Assembly (NCBI GenBank): GCA_964513675.1
Contig: CAZEOD010000002.1
Coordinates: 35,085-99,084 of the forward strand
Reading direction: 5' to 3'
Source of the DNA: CALFVT01 sp964513675
GTDB taxonomy: Bacteria > Pseudomonadota > Alphaproteobacteria > Caulobacterales > Maricaulaceae
DNA length: 64,000 bases
Part shown: positions 8,555-17,135 of the stretch, piece by piece
Numbering within the stretch: the first letter of the stretch is position 1
Layout: each line of letters begins with the position of its first letter
Made by a program: the position numbers and the translations under genes
Notes under the pieces: generated by a model
Database searches by the model: none
Told to the model about the DNA's origin: nothing
Seen by the model: only the letters and a program-made list of their open reading frames with translations

Positions 8555-9043
8555 ATGCCGCGCAACGTTATTTTCATCCTATCGGGCCTTATCATTGCCG
8601 CCGTTTTGGGCTGGGTTTCAGCCAGCGGCACAGGCGCAGATCGCCGCGAGATCAGAGATCCATGGCCAGAGCGCCTTGCGCCGGCTGATGAGGTATCAAT
8701 TAATGAGGCCTTATCACGGCTTAACGGCTCGGCGCTTTTCCCCAAACCGGCCGTCAAGTCTGGCCAAGCCTTGGGGCCGGATGGACAGCCCATTAGCGAA
8801 GGCGCCGGCGCCGGCGCGCGTGCGGCAGGCCCTTTTCCTGATATTCGCGGCGTTAGTATTTTGGATGGCCGCCCCCATGTGACCCTCGAGCTTGCCAGTG
8901 GCGATATTAAAACTATCGCAGAAGGCGAAACACTTGAATCGGGCTGGCGGTTGAAATCAGTTGACCCGACCCGCATTATTGCCGCTTATGAAGATGAAGA
9001 AATTACACGCCCCATTCGGGATTATGCCCCTGGTGGCGAATGA
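8555..9043 (+). CDS. gspC: GspC/PilP-like type II secretion protein, no PDZ domain (T2SS-1)
   Basis: A 162-residue protein with an N-terminal membrane helix (VIFILSGLIIAAVLGWVSAS) and a periplasmic linker. A homology-region-like beta domain follows: VSILDGRPHVTLELASGDIKTIAEGETLESGWRL in outline, with the turn GETLESGW typical of GspC HR and PilP domains. This domain links the inner-membrane platform to the N-terminal domains of the secretin GspD. Unlike classical GspC (about 270-310 residues) it ends right after the HR domain and has no PDZ or coiled-coil module; the second T2SS in this window does have a PDZ-bearing GspC. It is placed immediately before gspD. Confidence 0.8.
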   Translation: MPRNVIFILSGLIIAAVLGWVSASGTGADRREIRDPWPERLAPADEVSINEALSRLNGSALFPKPAVKSGQALGPDGQPISEGAGAGARAAGPFPDIRGVSILDGRPHVTLELASGDIKTIAEGETLESGWRLKSVDPTRIIAAYEDEEITRPIRDYAPGGE

Positions 9044-9100
9044 ATCAGCGAATAAGCGGTTTAGACGCAAACCGTATGCCGCCGCTATAACAATAGAAAA

Positions 9101-11320
9101 ATGATGATTTTCACTATGATAAAAACAAATCACGCTCGGGTCATCCCCGCTTTTAATGTCAAGCCGCGCGGCTTGAATATCTTGGCTGTCAGCTTATCGG
9201 CTTTGGCTTTTGCCGCCTGTCAGCATATCCCGCAAAAATCAGGGGACTTACCGCCTGCCCAAGAGCAATCCCTGAATGATTTGACTTTATCAAAAGACCT
9301 GATCCGCCCACAGCGCGCAGATGTTATCAAGCGCGTGACAGCCGGCACTGCGGCGCTACCGCGCGACGCGGCGCCCTCTGTTATTGGGCGCGTTCCGGTT
9401 ATTTCAGACGGCGCGGCGGATACGGATAGCGCCGTAATCGCCCGCGCCCCGCGCCCCGCAACGCAATCTGTCGAGGCTATTGTTGCGCCTTTATCCGTGC
9501 CCAAGTTTCTTGATGTTGTGTTTGGCGATATGCTGAAAGTCCCCTTTGTTGTCGGCCCTGCGGTCGCGCAGCGCACAGATGTTATCCAGCTGCGTTCATC
9601 GGGCACAATGAAGTCGGGTGACTTTTTGGATCTTGTTTCAATGGCCTTAGAAGATTACGGCATTCGCGTTTTGCCCGATAATGGAACCTACCGCATTGTC
9701 GAAGATAAAGTCCTTTATGAACAAGTTCCGCGCTTTATCAAAACGCGGGCGCGGGCCTCTACGCGGGCCGATTTGCGGCCTGTGATTCAGTTTATTGACT
9801 TACAGGCTCTTGATTCGGGTTCCATGCTTGGCTTTTTACGACAGGCCTTTGGACGCGGAAATGAAAAACTAAAATTTGATTCTAACCCGCGCAATAATTA
9901 TATCTCCATCACAGGGCTGCCGAGCGATGTCAATGCGGCTCTGGCGATTATCGATAGCTTAGACGAGCTGACTTATGCAGGGCAGCAAGTTAAGCGCTAC
10001 ACGCCGCGATATTGGCAAGTCGCAGAGCTTGCAACCGCGCTAGAAACAGGGCTCGCGATTGAAGGGTGGCAGGTTACGCAAGACCCAACACAACGGCGCG
10101 GCATTTATCTTTACCCGGTTGAATATACGAATGACCTTTTCGTTTTTACAAAAAACGCTGAAGCGCGTGAGCGTGTTGATCGGTGGTTTGCAGAGTTTGA
10201 CCGCCCCATATCTGGCGGCGATACGGCAGAGATATTCATTTATCAGGTCCGCAATGTTGACGCCGAAGATCTAGCCGCTACGGCCAATCGCGCGCTTGCG
10301 GGACAATCACAAGCCCTAGCCGCTAGCGCCGGCGCACTCGCAGCGTCAGGCGGGGCAACCACAATAACGGCCGGTGAGATTTTTACGCCTGATCTGAACG
10401 GGAACCGAATTATTTTTTCAGGCACGACGACGGAATATGATAAATATATTCGCCTCTTAGAGGCGCTCGATACGCCCGTGCCCGAAGTGCTGCTGGAATT
10501 GCAAATTGCCGAAGTCACCTTATCGGATGGTGTTAATACAGGCGTAGAATTTTCCGTAGATCAATCGGCGGGTAGCGGTATTTTTGGCAGTAATGACCGC
10601 AATAATAATACGATTATTGATGCCATCTCAACCGGCGGGCTTGGCTTAGGCTCAACGGGGCTGAACATAGATATACTCGACGGGGATGTTGATGCGCAGC
10701 TAAATGCTTTTGCCAATAATCGCCGCGTTAAGCTCTTATCAACGCCGATCGTTGTGGCTCGCTCTGGCGGCGCGGCGGAGCTACAAGTCGGCTCCGATGT
10801 GCCGATTATTACCTCCCAGCGGGCAGATAACGCCCAGAACGGCGGCGGCGCGCTAGATGTCTTACAGTCGATTGATTACCGCTCGACCGGTGTTATTTTA
10901 TCAATCGAGCCGATTGTCTTTAGTGACGACCGCATTGATCTGACGATTTCCCAAGAAGTCTCCTCCACACTCGACACAGCCAATAGCGGCATTGCCAGCC
11001 CGACCATTTCAAACAGAGCGATCAGCACGCAGCTCTCTCTCGAAGATGGCGCAACAGCCGTTTTAGGCGGGTTGATTCAGGAAAATGTTATTCGCAATGA
11101 AAATGGCGTGCCCTTTTTGAAAGATATTCCTATCGTCGGCCAGGCCTTCTCAGCCGATGCTTATTCTATCGACCGCACAGAATTGGTTGTTTTAATACGG
11201 GCCTATGTGCTGCGTAATCAGGCCGACCGCGCACCTTTCGTCAATGCCTTACGTCAACGCTCTGATGCCGTTATTAATGATAATGGGCGGCTTCTCACTT
11301 TGCGCCCTAAGAATTTTTAA
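9101..11320 (+). CDS. gspD: Type II secretin GspD, lipoprotein-like N-terminus (T2SS-1)
   Basis: A 739-residue outer-membrane secretin. The N-terminus has a hydrophobic segment ending in ALAFAAC (Cys40), a plausible but non-ideal lipobox since Phe is at -3. N0/N1-type domains follow: PKFLDVVFGDMLKVPFVVGP, then a segment around FIDLQALDSGSMLGFLRQAFG. The C-terminal secretin core contains PEVLLELQIAEVTL, a Gly-rich gate region, VPIITSQR and TAVLGGLIQENV. It ends shortly after RTELVVLIRAYVL, so there is no long pilotin-binding S-domain. A self-lipidated secretin would not need a separate pilotin (inference). Start ATG at 9101; nearby downstream ATGs are alternatives. Confidence 0.92.
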   Translation: MMIFTMIKTNHARVIPAFNVKPRGLNILAVSLSALAFAACQHIPQKSGDLPPAQEQSLNDLTLSKDLIRPQRADVIKRVTAGTAALPRDAAPSVIGRVPVISDGAADTDSAVIARAPRPATQSVEAIVAPLSVPKFLDVVFGDMLKVPFVVGPAVAQRTDVIQLRSSGTMKSGDFLDLVSMALEDYGIRVLPDNGTYRIVEDKVLYEQVPRFIKTRARASTRADLRPVIQFIDLQALDSGSMLGFLRQAFGRGNEKLKFDSNPRNNYISITGLPSDVNAALAIIDSLDELTYAGQQVKRYTPRYWQVAELATALETGLAIEGWQVTQDPTQRRGIYLYPVEYTNDLFVFTKNAEARERVDRWFAEFDRPISGGDTAEIFIYQVRNVDAEDLAATANRALAGQSQALAASAGALAASGGATTITAGEIFTPDLNGNRIIFSGTTTEYDKYIRLLEALDTPVPEVLLELQIAEVTLSDGVNTGVEFSVDQSAGSGIFGSNDRNNNTIIDAISTGGLGLGSTGLNIDILDGDVDAQLNAFANNRRVKLLSTPIVVARSGGAAELQVGSDVPIITSQRADNAQNGGGALDVLQSIDYRSTGVILSIEPIVFSDDRIDLTISQEVSSTLDTANSGIASPTISNRAISTQLSLEDGATAVLGGLIQENVIRNENGVPFLKDIPIVGQAFSADAYSIDRTELVVLIRAYVLRNQADRAPFVNALRQRSDAVINDNGRLLTLRPKNF

Positions 11321-11326
11321 AGCGAG

Positions 11327-11749
11327 ATGGGCGCGGCGGGCAAGACAGATAGCGGCTTTACAATCCTAGAAGCCTTGGTGGCCCTTGCGATTCTGGCCGC
11401 CGCTCTGATTCCTCTTTTAGGGATGCAATCGCAATTTGTTGACCGTATCGCCGCGCAAGAGCGGCTTCAAACGCGGCTATCGCTAGAATCGGCTCTTGTG
11501 GCTGCGCTTGAAGACATTAATTTACAGCTCCATCAATCAGGGCAGATAAATGGGGTCGGCTATCGGGCTGAGTGGCAAGCGGCGGCGCGGGGTCCGGCGG
11601 CGAGCACACGCATATCAAGCGGAGAGCCGGCGCGCTTTGATTTACAGGCCTATACCGTCACAATCCGCGTGGTCTATGAGGACGGACGGCAAGAGCTTTA
11701 CCGCCTCCCCGGCCTTGGCTGGCGCGCGAAATGGGCGATAACTACCTAA
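11327..11749 (+). CDS. gspI: Type II secretion minor pseudopilin GspI (T2SS-1)
   Basis: A 140-residue protein with a 10-residue leader before the prepilin site DSG|FTILEALVALAILAA, Glu at +5. The short length and the C-terminus (YTVTIRVVYEDGRQELYRL) fit GspI, the initiator of the pseudopilus tip complex with GspJ and GspK. It begins six bases after the gspD stop and is the last gene of the plus-strand operon that starts near 4.28 kb. A 413-base gap with its own promoter elements follows. Confidence 0.82.
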   Translation: MGAAGKTDSGFTILEALVALAILAAALIPLLGMQSQFVDRIAAQERLQTRLSLESALVAALEDINLQLHQSGQINGVGYRAEWQAAARGPAASTRISSGEPARFDLQAYTVTIRVVYEDGRQELYRLPGLGWRAKWAITT

Positions 11750-11895
11750 TTTTAAAAATTTTATCAAAAAATATGTAGTTTTTTGAACCTGTGGTTTTTG
11801 AGGCACAGTTTAGCGCTCGAAAGTCGATTATGTCGCAGTCAAATGGGCGCAAAATCGCTATTTTGTCCATTTTATAGGGATTCAGACCTGTTTCG

Positions 11896-11910
11896 TTAAG
11901 ATTCTGTTAA
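11896..11910. promoter_or_regulatory. Perfect CtrA-type box overlapping a GANTC methylation site
   Basis: TTAA-GATTCTG-TTAA matches the CtrA full site TTAA-N7-TTAA exactly. Its spacer contains GATTC (11900-11904), the CcrM target GANTC. It lies about 250 bases upstream of the gene at 12163. CtrA/CcrM control is known in alphaproteobacteria; use of this site is inference. Confidence 0.55.
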
Positions 11911-12013
11911 CTATAGCCCCTCTAACGCTAGGCCCTGTATGAGGGCTAAGAGGATGATGGGGGCGAATTTGTAAAAAAATCGCCTCCTTTAACGATTTAG
12001 GCGAATGACTCGC

Positions 12014-12042
12014 TTGACGGGCAGAATAGAGGCACTTATAGA
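12014..12042 (+). promoter_or_regulatory. Sigma-70-like promoter for the S-layer-like gene
   Basis: TTGACG at 12014-12019 and TATAGA at 12037-12042 are separated by exactly 17 bases, a near-consensus housekeeping promoter. A transcript would start near 12049 and have a leader of about 115 bases before the ATG at 12163. Confidence 0.55.
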
Positions 12043-12162
12043 AAACACAGGGCGAGATATAATGGGGAAGTGTTTTCCACGCGTAACATATAAGCTTTGA
12101 CCCAAATCTCTCTGAATGTGGGTGGTCCACATCTGGTTTTGAACTAACTTTTGAGGAAGAAC

Positions 12163-13635
12163 ATGAAATTCAAGTCACTCTTGCTAACAGCAGCAGCTGT
12201 AGCACTTACTACAGGACAGGCGTCAGCGCTTGATCTTGAAAACTTTATGGCGCCAACGGGCTCAATCCTATCTGAAGACCTGGATTTTGCATCAACACCT
12301 GTCGCAGGTAACTTCCCGTTTGACCTAACATTAACAAATGGCGGTGAATTTCCGTCCGATGAAAACCTTTTCATCACAATCAGATTGCCCACTGGCCTTG
12401 ATTTCCCGGCAACTGCATCAGCTGCTAGCTTCATTGATGCAGCTGAGGCAAATGTAGACTCTGTTAGTTTATTTGATCGTGACGTTGTAAACGGCCAAAA
12501 TCAAGTTCAGCTACTTGTCTCACTTAACGCAACTGCTGATGTTGAAGACATTACATTTGACCTTCCTGTTGAAGTGAATGAATGTCCAGGCAGTGAAGAT
12601 ATCTTCATCACAGCGCAAGTTGGCGATGCAAACGGTATTTTTGTTGAGAATGACACGAATGGTGCTGCGCTGCCAACGGGTCTTTCTTTCCTATCATGCG
12701 GCGAAACAAAAGATGACGTTGTTGTTGCAGCGGGTTCAGCCGCTGGTGTAGAGGCCGGTCTTAATGATGTTCTTATTCGTCTTGATGATTATGAACTTAT
12801 TGGCGTATTAGGTGGTGCTTCATTAACAAGTGCAGTCGTTGGTACAGTAGACTTCGCATTCGGTGATGACATTGTCATCGACCTTGCTGATTCACCAACG
12901 CCAATTACAACATCTGACCTCGATTCAATTGAATTTGACATCGTTGTTGGCGACGCAACAGGCATTGAGGACATTTCAGTCGGTGGTGTCACTTGCGACC
13001 AAGGTGCAACACCTGCAACAGCCACAATATTTAGCTGTGAGTTTACGGGCGGGGGTCTTGATTTTCTTCTTATGGGCGACCCAGAAAATGTTGTCGTAAC
13101 AGTTGACGGTGAAACAGAACTTCCGGGTCCAAACCCAATCAGCGTTACCAACGTTGTTTGTGACTTCTCAGACGCCAATGCTGACTTTGTTCCTGAAGTT
13201 ATTGAAGCTGGCGGCGCGCTTGATACATTACAGCGCGAAGGCCAAGTCTTTGGTTTCTTCGACTGGAATGCGGAAGCCGGCCCTGTGAACTCAGTTTACC
13301 GCGTTACAGGTCTTAGCAACACTGAAGACACACCTTTAACTGTTGTATTTGAAAATTCACGCTCTGGTCAAAATGGTTCATTCACAACAGTGATCCCTGC
13401 ATCTGAAGTCAGCAATGGTGAATTTACAATGGCGTCACGTCTTCTGATTTCTGAGCTAAACCCAGGATTTGACCGTGCCGATATTCAGTTTAACTTCCAA
13501 ACAACAAATGGTCTTGATGTTGATCGTCTGATTTCATCAAATGGTCTTGTCACTGACTTTGGCGGCGGTGCAAACTTAACTTTCACGGGTGGAACTACGC
13601 CTCTTTTTGATGGTGATAACAACGGTACGGAATAA
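12163..13635 (+). CDS. Exported S-layer-like/surface protein encoded inside the T2SS-1 cluster
   Basis: A 490-residue protein with a clear signal peptide (MKFKSLLLTAAAVALTTGQASA, cleavage before LDLEN). The mature part is very acidic and rich in Asp, Val, Thr, Gly and Ser, with predicted beta segments, five cysteines (in ECPG, SCGE, TCDQ, SCEF, VCDF) and no C-terminal anchor. No enzyme motif is recognised. The ATG at 12163 is chosen over TTG 12151 because GAGGA lies five bases upstream. Codon use differs from the neighbours (many ACA, CTT, GTT, GAA; fewer GCG/CGC). That, with a near-consensus promoter and a strong terminator, suggests very high expression. Position between gspI and gspE makes it a likely T2SS-1 substrate, perhaps an S-layer subunit. 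Both points are inference; family unknown. Confidence 0.72.
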   Translation: MKFKSLLLTAAAVALTTGQASALDLENFMAPTGSILSEDLDFASTPVAGNFPFDLTLTNGGEFPSDENLFITIRLPTGLDFPATASAASFIDAAEANVDSVSLFDRDVVNGQNQVQLLVSLNATADVEDITFDLPVEVNECPGSEDIFITAQVGDANGIFVENDTNGAALPTGLSFLSCGETKDDVVVAAGSAAGVEAGLNDVLIRLDDYELIGVLGGASLTSAVVGTVDFAFGDDIVIDLADSPTPITTSDLDSIEFDIVVGDATGIEDISVGGVTCDQGATPATATIFSCEFTGGGLDFLLMGDPENVVVTVDGETELPGPNPISVTNVVCDFSDANADFVPEVIEAGGALDTLQREGQVFGFFDWNAEAGPVNSVYRVTGLSNTEDTPLTVVFENSRSGQNGSFTTVIPASEVSNGEFTMASRLLISELNPGFDRADIQFNFQTTNGLDVDRLISSNGLVTDFGGGANLTFTGGTTPLFDGDNNGTE

Positions 13636-13654
13636 TAAATGTTCAAAACCTGAT

Positions 13655-13681
13655 AAGGCGGCCTCCGGGTCGCCTTTTTTT
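13655..13681 (+). terminator. Rho-independent terminator of the S-layer-like gene
   Basis: AAGGCG (13655-13660) pairs with CGCCTT (13671-13676) around a ten-base loop. The T-run follows immediately, 20 bases after the stop codon of the gene ending at 13635. Confidence 0.8.
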
Positions 13682-13722
13682 ATGCCTGAATGATATTTTG
13701 TTTCATAGCCGCCCCCTCTTCT

Positions 13723-13767
13723 CTTACATGATGTGATCTTACATAATGTGATCTTACATAAGATGAG
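13723..13767. repeat. Three tandem 15-base repeats upstream of gspE
   Basis: CTTACATGATGTGAT (13723-13737), CTTACATAATGTGAT (13738-13752) and CTTACATAAGATGAG (13753-13767) follow each other without gaps. They end 37 bases before the gspE ATG. Each contains an imperfect ACAT/ATGT dyad. Such spacing suits regulator binding on a gspE promoter, but no factor can be named. Confidence 0.7.
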
Positions 13768-13804
13768 GCTTGGTCTTCGGCGCCGCATAGCCTAGATATT
13801 ATTT

Positions 13805-15529
13805 ATGACCTTTTCTCTGAGCGATATTCTTCTTCAAGACGATATTGTAAGCCAAGCAGATATTGACCAAGCCCGCCGCCTCCAGATTGAGACAGGCGGC
13901 TTATTTTCACATGCGCTATTACGGCTCGGCGCGATTGCGGAAGATGATTTGCTCGGCGCAGAAGCGCGGCTTTATGGTCTCACCCAGCTTAAAACGGCTG
14001 ATTTACCCGAAGATGAAGCTCTATACCGCGCCGCCCGCGACATGCTTGGCATATCACTGGACTGGCTGACCGCGCGGCAAACGGTGGTTTGGCGGGTCGG
14101 CGGCAGCGGGGATGATGACAGGGCCATCGGCCTGCTCGCGCCCAACCCGCTGGATAGCGACATTAATGAAACCACCGAAATACAGGCTGCAGAGGCCGGC
14201 TGCACGCTTAATATATATCTCGCGCCGCGCCAAGTGATCGAAACCGCTTTAGACAGGCAATCCGCTGGTGCTTTGCAGGCGCAAGGCGCGGATGATGACG
14301 CGGGAAATGACGCCCAGCGCCTCCGCGAAATGGCGGAAGAAGCCCCTGTCATTGATTTCGTCAATCAAATTTTTGCCGAAGCCTTAAAAGAAAAGGCGTC
14401 GGATATTCATATTGAGCCTTTTGAAGACCGGTTTGATGTCCGCTTTCGCGTGGACGGGGTGTTACATCATAAGCAAACGCGGCCCAAAGGCCAGTTCGAT
14501 GCTGTCGCGAGCCGCGTGAAGCTTTTATCCGGCATGGATATTGCCGAACGGCGTTTACCGCAAGATGGCCGCCAAACCATACGCTTTGCAGGGCAAGATA
14601 TTGACCTTCGTGTGTCCTCTTTACCCGGGTCATGGGGAGAAAGCCTCGTTTTGCGACTTTTAACCAAAGATAGTGAGCTTCCAAATCTTGAAGCCCTTGG
14701 GCTGGAGGGACGCTCCGGGGATGTTTTTCAATCGCTTTTATCACAGCCCAACGGCGTTATTTTAGTGACAGGGCCCACGGGGTCAGGCAAATCAACAACG
14801 CTTTACCGCGGATTACAGGGGCTGAATGACGGTATTCGCAAAATCATTACCATTGAAGACCCTGTCGAATACGACATGGACGGGATTGTTCAGATCCAAA
14901 CCAATGCGAATATTGGCTTTAGTTTTGGCGAGGGGTTGCGGGCAATTTTGCGTCAAGATCCCGATATTATTATGGTCGGCGAGATTCGCGACGGCGAAAC
15001 CGCGACGATTGCCGCGCAAGCCGCTTTAACGGGGCATTTAGTCCTCTCAACGCTTCACACCAATTCAGCGCTTGCGGCCATTGCGCGTTTGATTGATATT
15101 GGGCTTGAGCCCTTTATGATTGCCTCGGCTGTGCGCGGCCTTGCCGCCCAGCGTTTAGTGCGCAAACTCTGCCCGCATTGCTCGACGCCGGCCAAAGACC
15201 CCGCTGGGTATGAAGCGCAGCTTTGGACGCTGATCGGCGAAGGTCATGATTTAAGCGCCAGTCTCGCTGCGCCGCCTGCGTGGCGCGATGCACAGGGCTG
15301 CGAGCATTGCGGCCAAACGGGCTATACGGGACGTTTGGCAATATTCGAAGTTGCGCGGATGACGGATGATCTGGCCAATGGCGTCCAGCGTGGTGATAAT
15401 CTACAAACGCTCATGACGACCGCGCGTAAAGACGGCTTTTTGACATTGCTTGAGGACGGCCTTCTAAAGGCTCGGCGCGGTGATACGAGTCTGACCGAAA
15501 TCATGCGTGTCTGCGGCGTTAAAGCCTAA
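13805..15529 (+). CDS. gspE: Type II secretion ATPase GspE (T2SS-1)
   Basis: A 574-residue secretion ATPase that powers pseudopilus assembly from the cytoplasmic face of the platform. It has an N1E-type N-terminal domain, then EKASDIHIEPFEDRFDVRF, the signature of the N2 domain. Walker A GPTGSGKST is near residue 323, the Asp box ITIEDPVEYDMDG follows, then Walker B/His region RQDPDIIMVGEIRDGET and LVLSTLHTNSA. The zinc motif CPHC...CEHC is near residues 455-502. All key residues are present. It stands alone after a terminator and three 15-base repeats, so it is transcribed separately from the other T2SS-1 genes. Confidence 0.95.
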   Translation: MTFSLSDILLQDDIVSQADIDQARRLQIETGGLFSHALLRLGAIAEDDLLGAEARLYGLTQLKTADLPEDEALYRAARDMLGISLDWLTARQTVVWRVGGSGDDDRAIGLLAPNPLDSDINETTEIQAAEAGCTLNIYLAPRQVIETALDRQSAGALQAQGADDDAGNDAQRLREMAEEAPVIDFVNQIFAEALKEKASDIHIEPFEDRFDVRFRVDGVLHHKQTRPKGQFDAVASRVKLLSGMDIAERRLPQDGRQTIRFAGQDIDLRVSSLPGSWGESLVLRLLTKDSELPNLEALGLEGRSGDVFQSLLSQPNGVILVTGPTGSGKSTTLYRGLQGLNDGIRKIITIEDPVEYDMDGIVQIQTNANIGFSFGEGLRAILRQDPDIIMVGEIRDGETATIAAQAALTGHLVLSTLHTNSALAAIARLIDIGLEPFMIASAVRGLAAQRLVRKLCPHCSTPAKDPAGYEAQLWTLIGEGHDLSASLAAPPAWRDAQGCEHCGQTGYTGRLAIFEVARMTDDLANGVQRGDNLQTLMTTARKDGFLTLLEDGLLKARRGDTSLTEIMRVCGVKA

Positions 15530-15584
15530 TGTATAGTCCGGCTCAAACCCAGACTTAAACCTATACTTAAATCTTGGGCGCGGG

Positions 15585-16463
15585 TTACGGCAGCCGCTCT
15601 AAAACTTGGAGCAAATATTTCCCATATCCGCTTTTCTCCAGCGGCGCGGCCAAAGCTTGTAATTGGGCGGCATTGATCCAGCCATTTTCAAAGGCAATCA
15701 CTTCGGGGCAACAAATACGGCGGCCTTGCCGCTCTTCAATCACGCTTACAAATTGCGCCGCCTGTAATAAAGATCTATGGGTGCCAGTATCCAGCCATGT
15801 GGTGCCGGACCCCAAAAGCTCGACCTGTAATTCACCCCGATCAAGATAAATTTGGTTCAGCGCCGTAATTTCCAGCTCGCCGCGCTCTGACGGGATGACG
15901 TTTTTGGCATAGCTGGGAGCATGTTCATCGTAAAAATATAAGCCCGTGACCGCATAATTAGAGGCAGGATTATCCGGTTTTTCTTCAATGGATATGACCT
16001 GCTGCGCCGCATCAAACCCGACAACGCCGTAACGGCTGGGGTTTTTAACATGATAGCCAAATACGGCTGCGCCGCGGCTTTGGCTGCCGGCTGATAATAA
16101 GGCTGTATTAAAGGCCTCACCAAAGAAAAGATTATCGCCCAAAATAAGCACGCTCGGATGGCCGTCTAGAAAGTCTTCGCCAATAATCAAGGCCTGAGCG
16201 AGGCCATCAGGGCTTGGCTGCACGGCATATGAAATATCAAGGCCCCACGCCGCGCCTGTGCCTAAAAGTTTTTGAAAGGCCGCTTGGTCATGCGGCGTTG
16301 TAATTATCAAAATCTCGTTAATCCCCGCCTGCATCACAACGGAGAGTGGATAATATATCATGGGTTTATCAAAAACAGGCATGAGCTGTTTCGACACAGA
16401 GATTGTGCTCGGGTGGAGCCGTGTGCCCGACCCGCCGGCCAGAATAATAGCTTTTCTTTTCAT
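15585..16463 (-). CDS. rfbA: Glucose-1-phosphate thymidylyltransferase RmlA
   Basis: A 292-residue nucleotidyltransferase that makes dTDP-glucose from dTTP and glucose-1-phosphate, the first step of dTDP-L-rhamnose and related deoxysugar pathways. The nucleotide-binding signature LAGGSGTRLHPSTISVSKQL is at residues 9-28, followed by DKPMIYYPLSVVMQAG. Later come ILGDNLFFG and EEKPDNPASNYAVTGLYFY, typical of RmlA. Length is usual. It is downstream of rfbC by 9 bases, so the two are an operon. The two other classical steps (RmlB, RmlD) are not nearby. Confidence 0.95.
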   Translation of the reverse strand: MKRKAIILAGGSGTRLHPSTISVSKQLMPVFDKPMIYYPLSVVMQAGINEILIITTPHDQAAFQKLLGTGAAWGLDISYAVQPSPDGLAQALIIGEDFLDGHPSVLILGDNLFFGEAFNTALLSAGSQSRGAAVFGYHVKNPSRYGVVGFDAAQQVISIEEKPDNPASNYAVTGLYFYDEHAPSYAKNVIPSERGELEITALNQIYLDRGELQVELLGSGTTWLDTGTHRSLLQAAQFVSVIEERQGRRICCPEVIAFENGWINAAQLQALAAPLEKSGYGKYLLQVLERLP

Positions 16464-16472
16464 AACCTGCCC

Positions 16473-17027
16473 TTAAAACGGAGAATTGAAATCAGCAAAT
16501 TTCTGCGCAGTTTTATCTTTATCAGATAATATTATATTTTGCGGCTCAATGCCCCAATCAATCGCAATATCAGGATCATTCCACAATACAGAGCCATCGC
16601 AATCAGGCGCGTAATAATCCGTACATTTATATTGCACGTCGACATTATCGCTCAGTGTCAAAAACCCGTGTAAAAACCCCGGCGGCACCCATAGCTGGGC
16701 ATGATTTTCATCGGATAGCTCAGCTTGGATATACTGCCCATATGTGGGTGATTGACGGCGCGCATCAACTGCAACGTCTAATATCTTGCCTATAGTGCAG
16801 CGCACAAGCTTGCCTTGGGGATGCGGCGGGGTTTGAAAATGCAGCCCGCGCAAGGTGCCTTTTTGCGAGGATCGCGAGTGATTATCTTGCACAAATTCAA
16901 AACATGTCCCTGTGGCCGCCGTAAAATCAGATTGACGGAATGTTTCCATAAAAAAACCGCGCTCATCACCAAATAATTGCGGGGTAAAGAGGCAAGGGCC
17001 TTTGATATCGAAATATTTAATATCCAT
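16473..17027 (-). CDS. rfbC: dTDP-4-dehydrorhamnose 3,5-epimerase RmlC
   Basis: A 184-residue cupin epimerase acting on dTDP-4-keto-6-deoxyglucose. The signatures are FGDERGFFMETFRQSDF, QDNHSRSSQKGTLRGLHFQ with the catalytic His, DVAVDARRQSPTYGQ and WVPPGFLHGFLTL. The ATG at 17027 is chosen over an upstream in-frame start at 17132 because it gives the family length, begins MDIKYFDIKG, and has GAGGAT just upstream. It is in an operon with rfbA and divergent from gspC of T2SS-2. These two genes separate the two secretion clusters; the dTDP-sugar may end up in surface polysaccharide. Confidence 0.94.
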   Translation of the reverse strand: MDIKYFDIKGPCLFTPQLFGDERGFFMETFRQSDFTAATGTCFEFVQDNHSRSSQKGTLRGLHFQTPPHPQGKLVRCTIGKILDVAVDARRQSPTYGQYIQAELSDENHAQLWVPPGFLHGFLTLSDNVDVQYKCTDYYAPDCDGSVLWNDPDIAIDWGIEPQNIILSDKDKTAQKFADFNSPF

Positions 17028-17135
17028 AAGATCCTCATCTCTGGTCTTGACGCTTGACAGCCAGTGAAAGAGATGTTGCAAGTTCACCAAGGGCCATAGT
17101 AAGGCGTTAATCGCTACAAGACGAAAGGTCAAATA

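Larger units (their letters stand above)
11750..12162 (+). other. Intergenic regulatory region and leader of the S-layer-like gene
   Basis: No gene is visible in these 413 bases. It is AT-rich just after gspI, then holds a perfect CtrA-type box (11896-11910) and a good sigma-70-like promoter (12014-12042). Short inverted repeats lie between them: GCCCT/AGGGC around 11932-11946 and TCGCCT/AGGCGA at 11980-11985 and 11999-12004. A ribosome site GAGGA at 12153-12157 sits five bases before the ATG at 12163. If the promoter is used, the leader is about 115 bases. Confidence 0.6.

Noticed and set aside
12163..13635. Type I secretion (RTX) S-layer protein
   Set aside because: It has an N-terminal signal peptide and lacks GGxGxDxxx repeats, and no T1SS genes are nearby.
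1408..15529. T2SS-1 as a type IV pilus system
   Set aside because: It has GspC, GspK, GspL, GspM and GspD types and one ATPase; there is no PilT, PilB pair or pilM-Q set.
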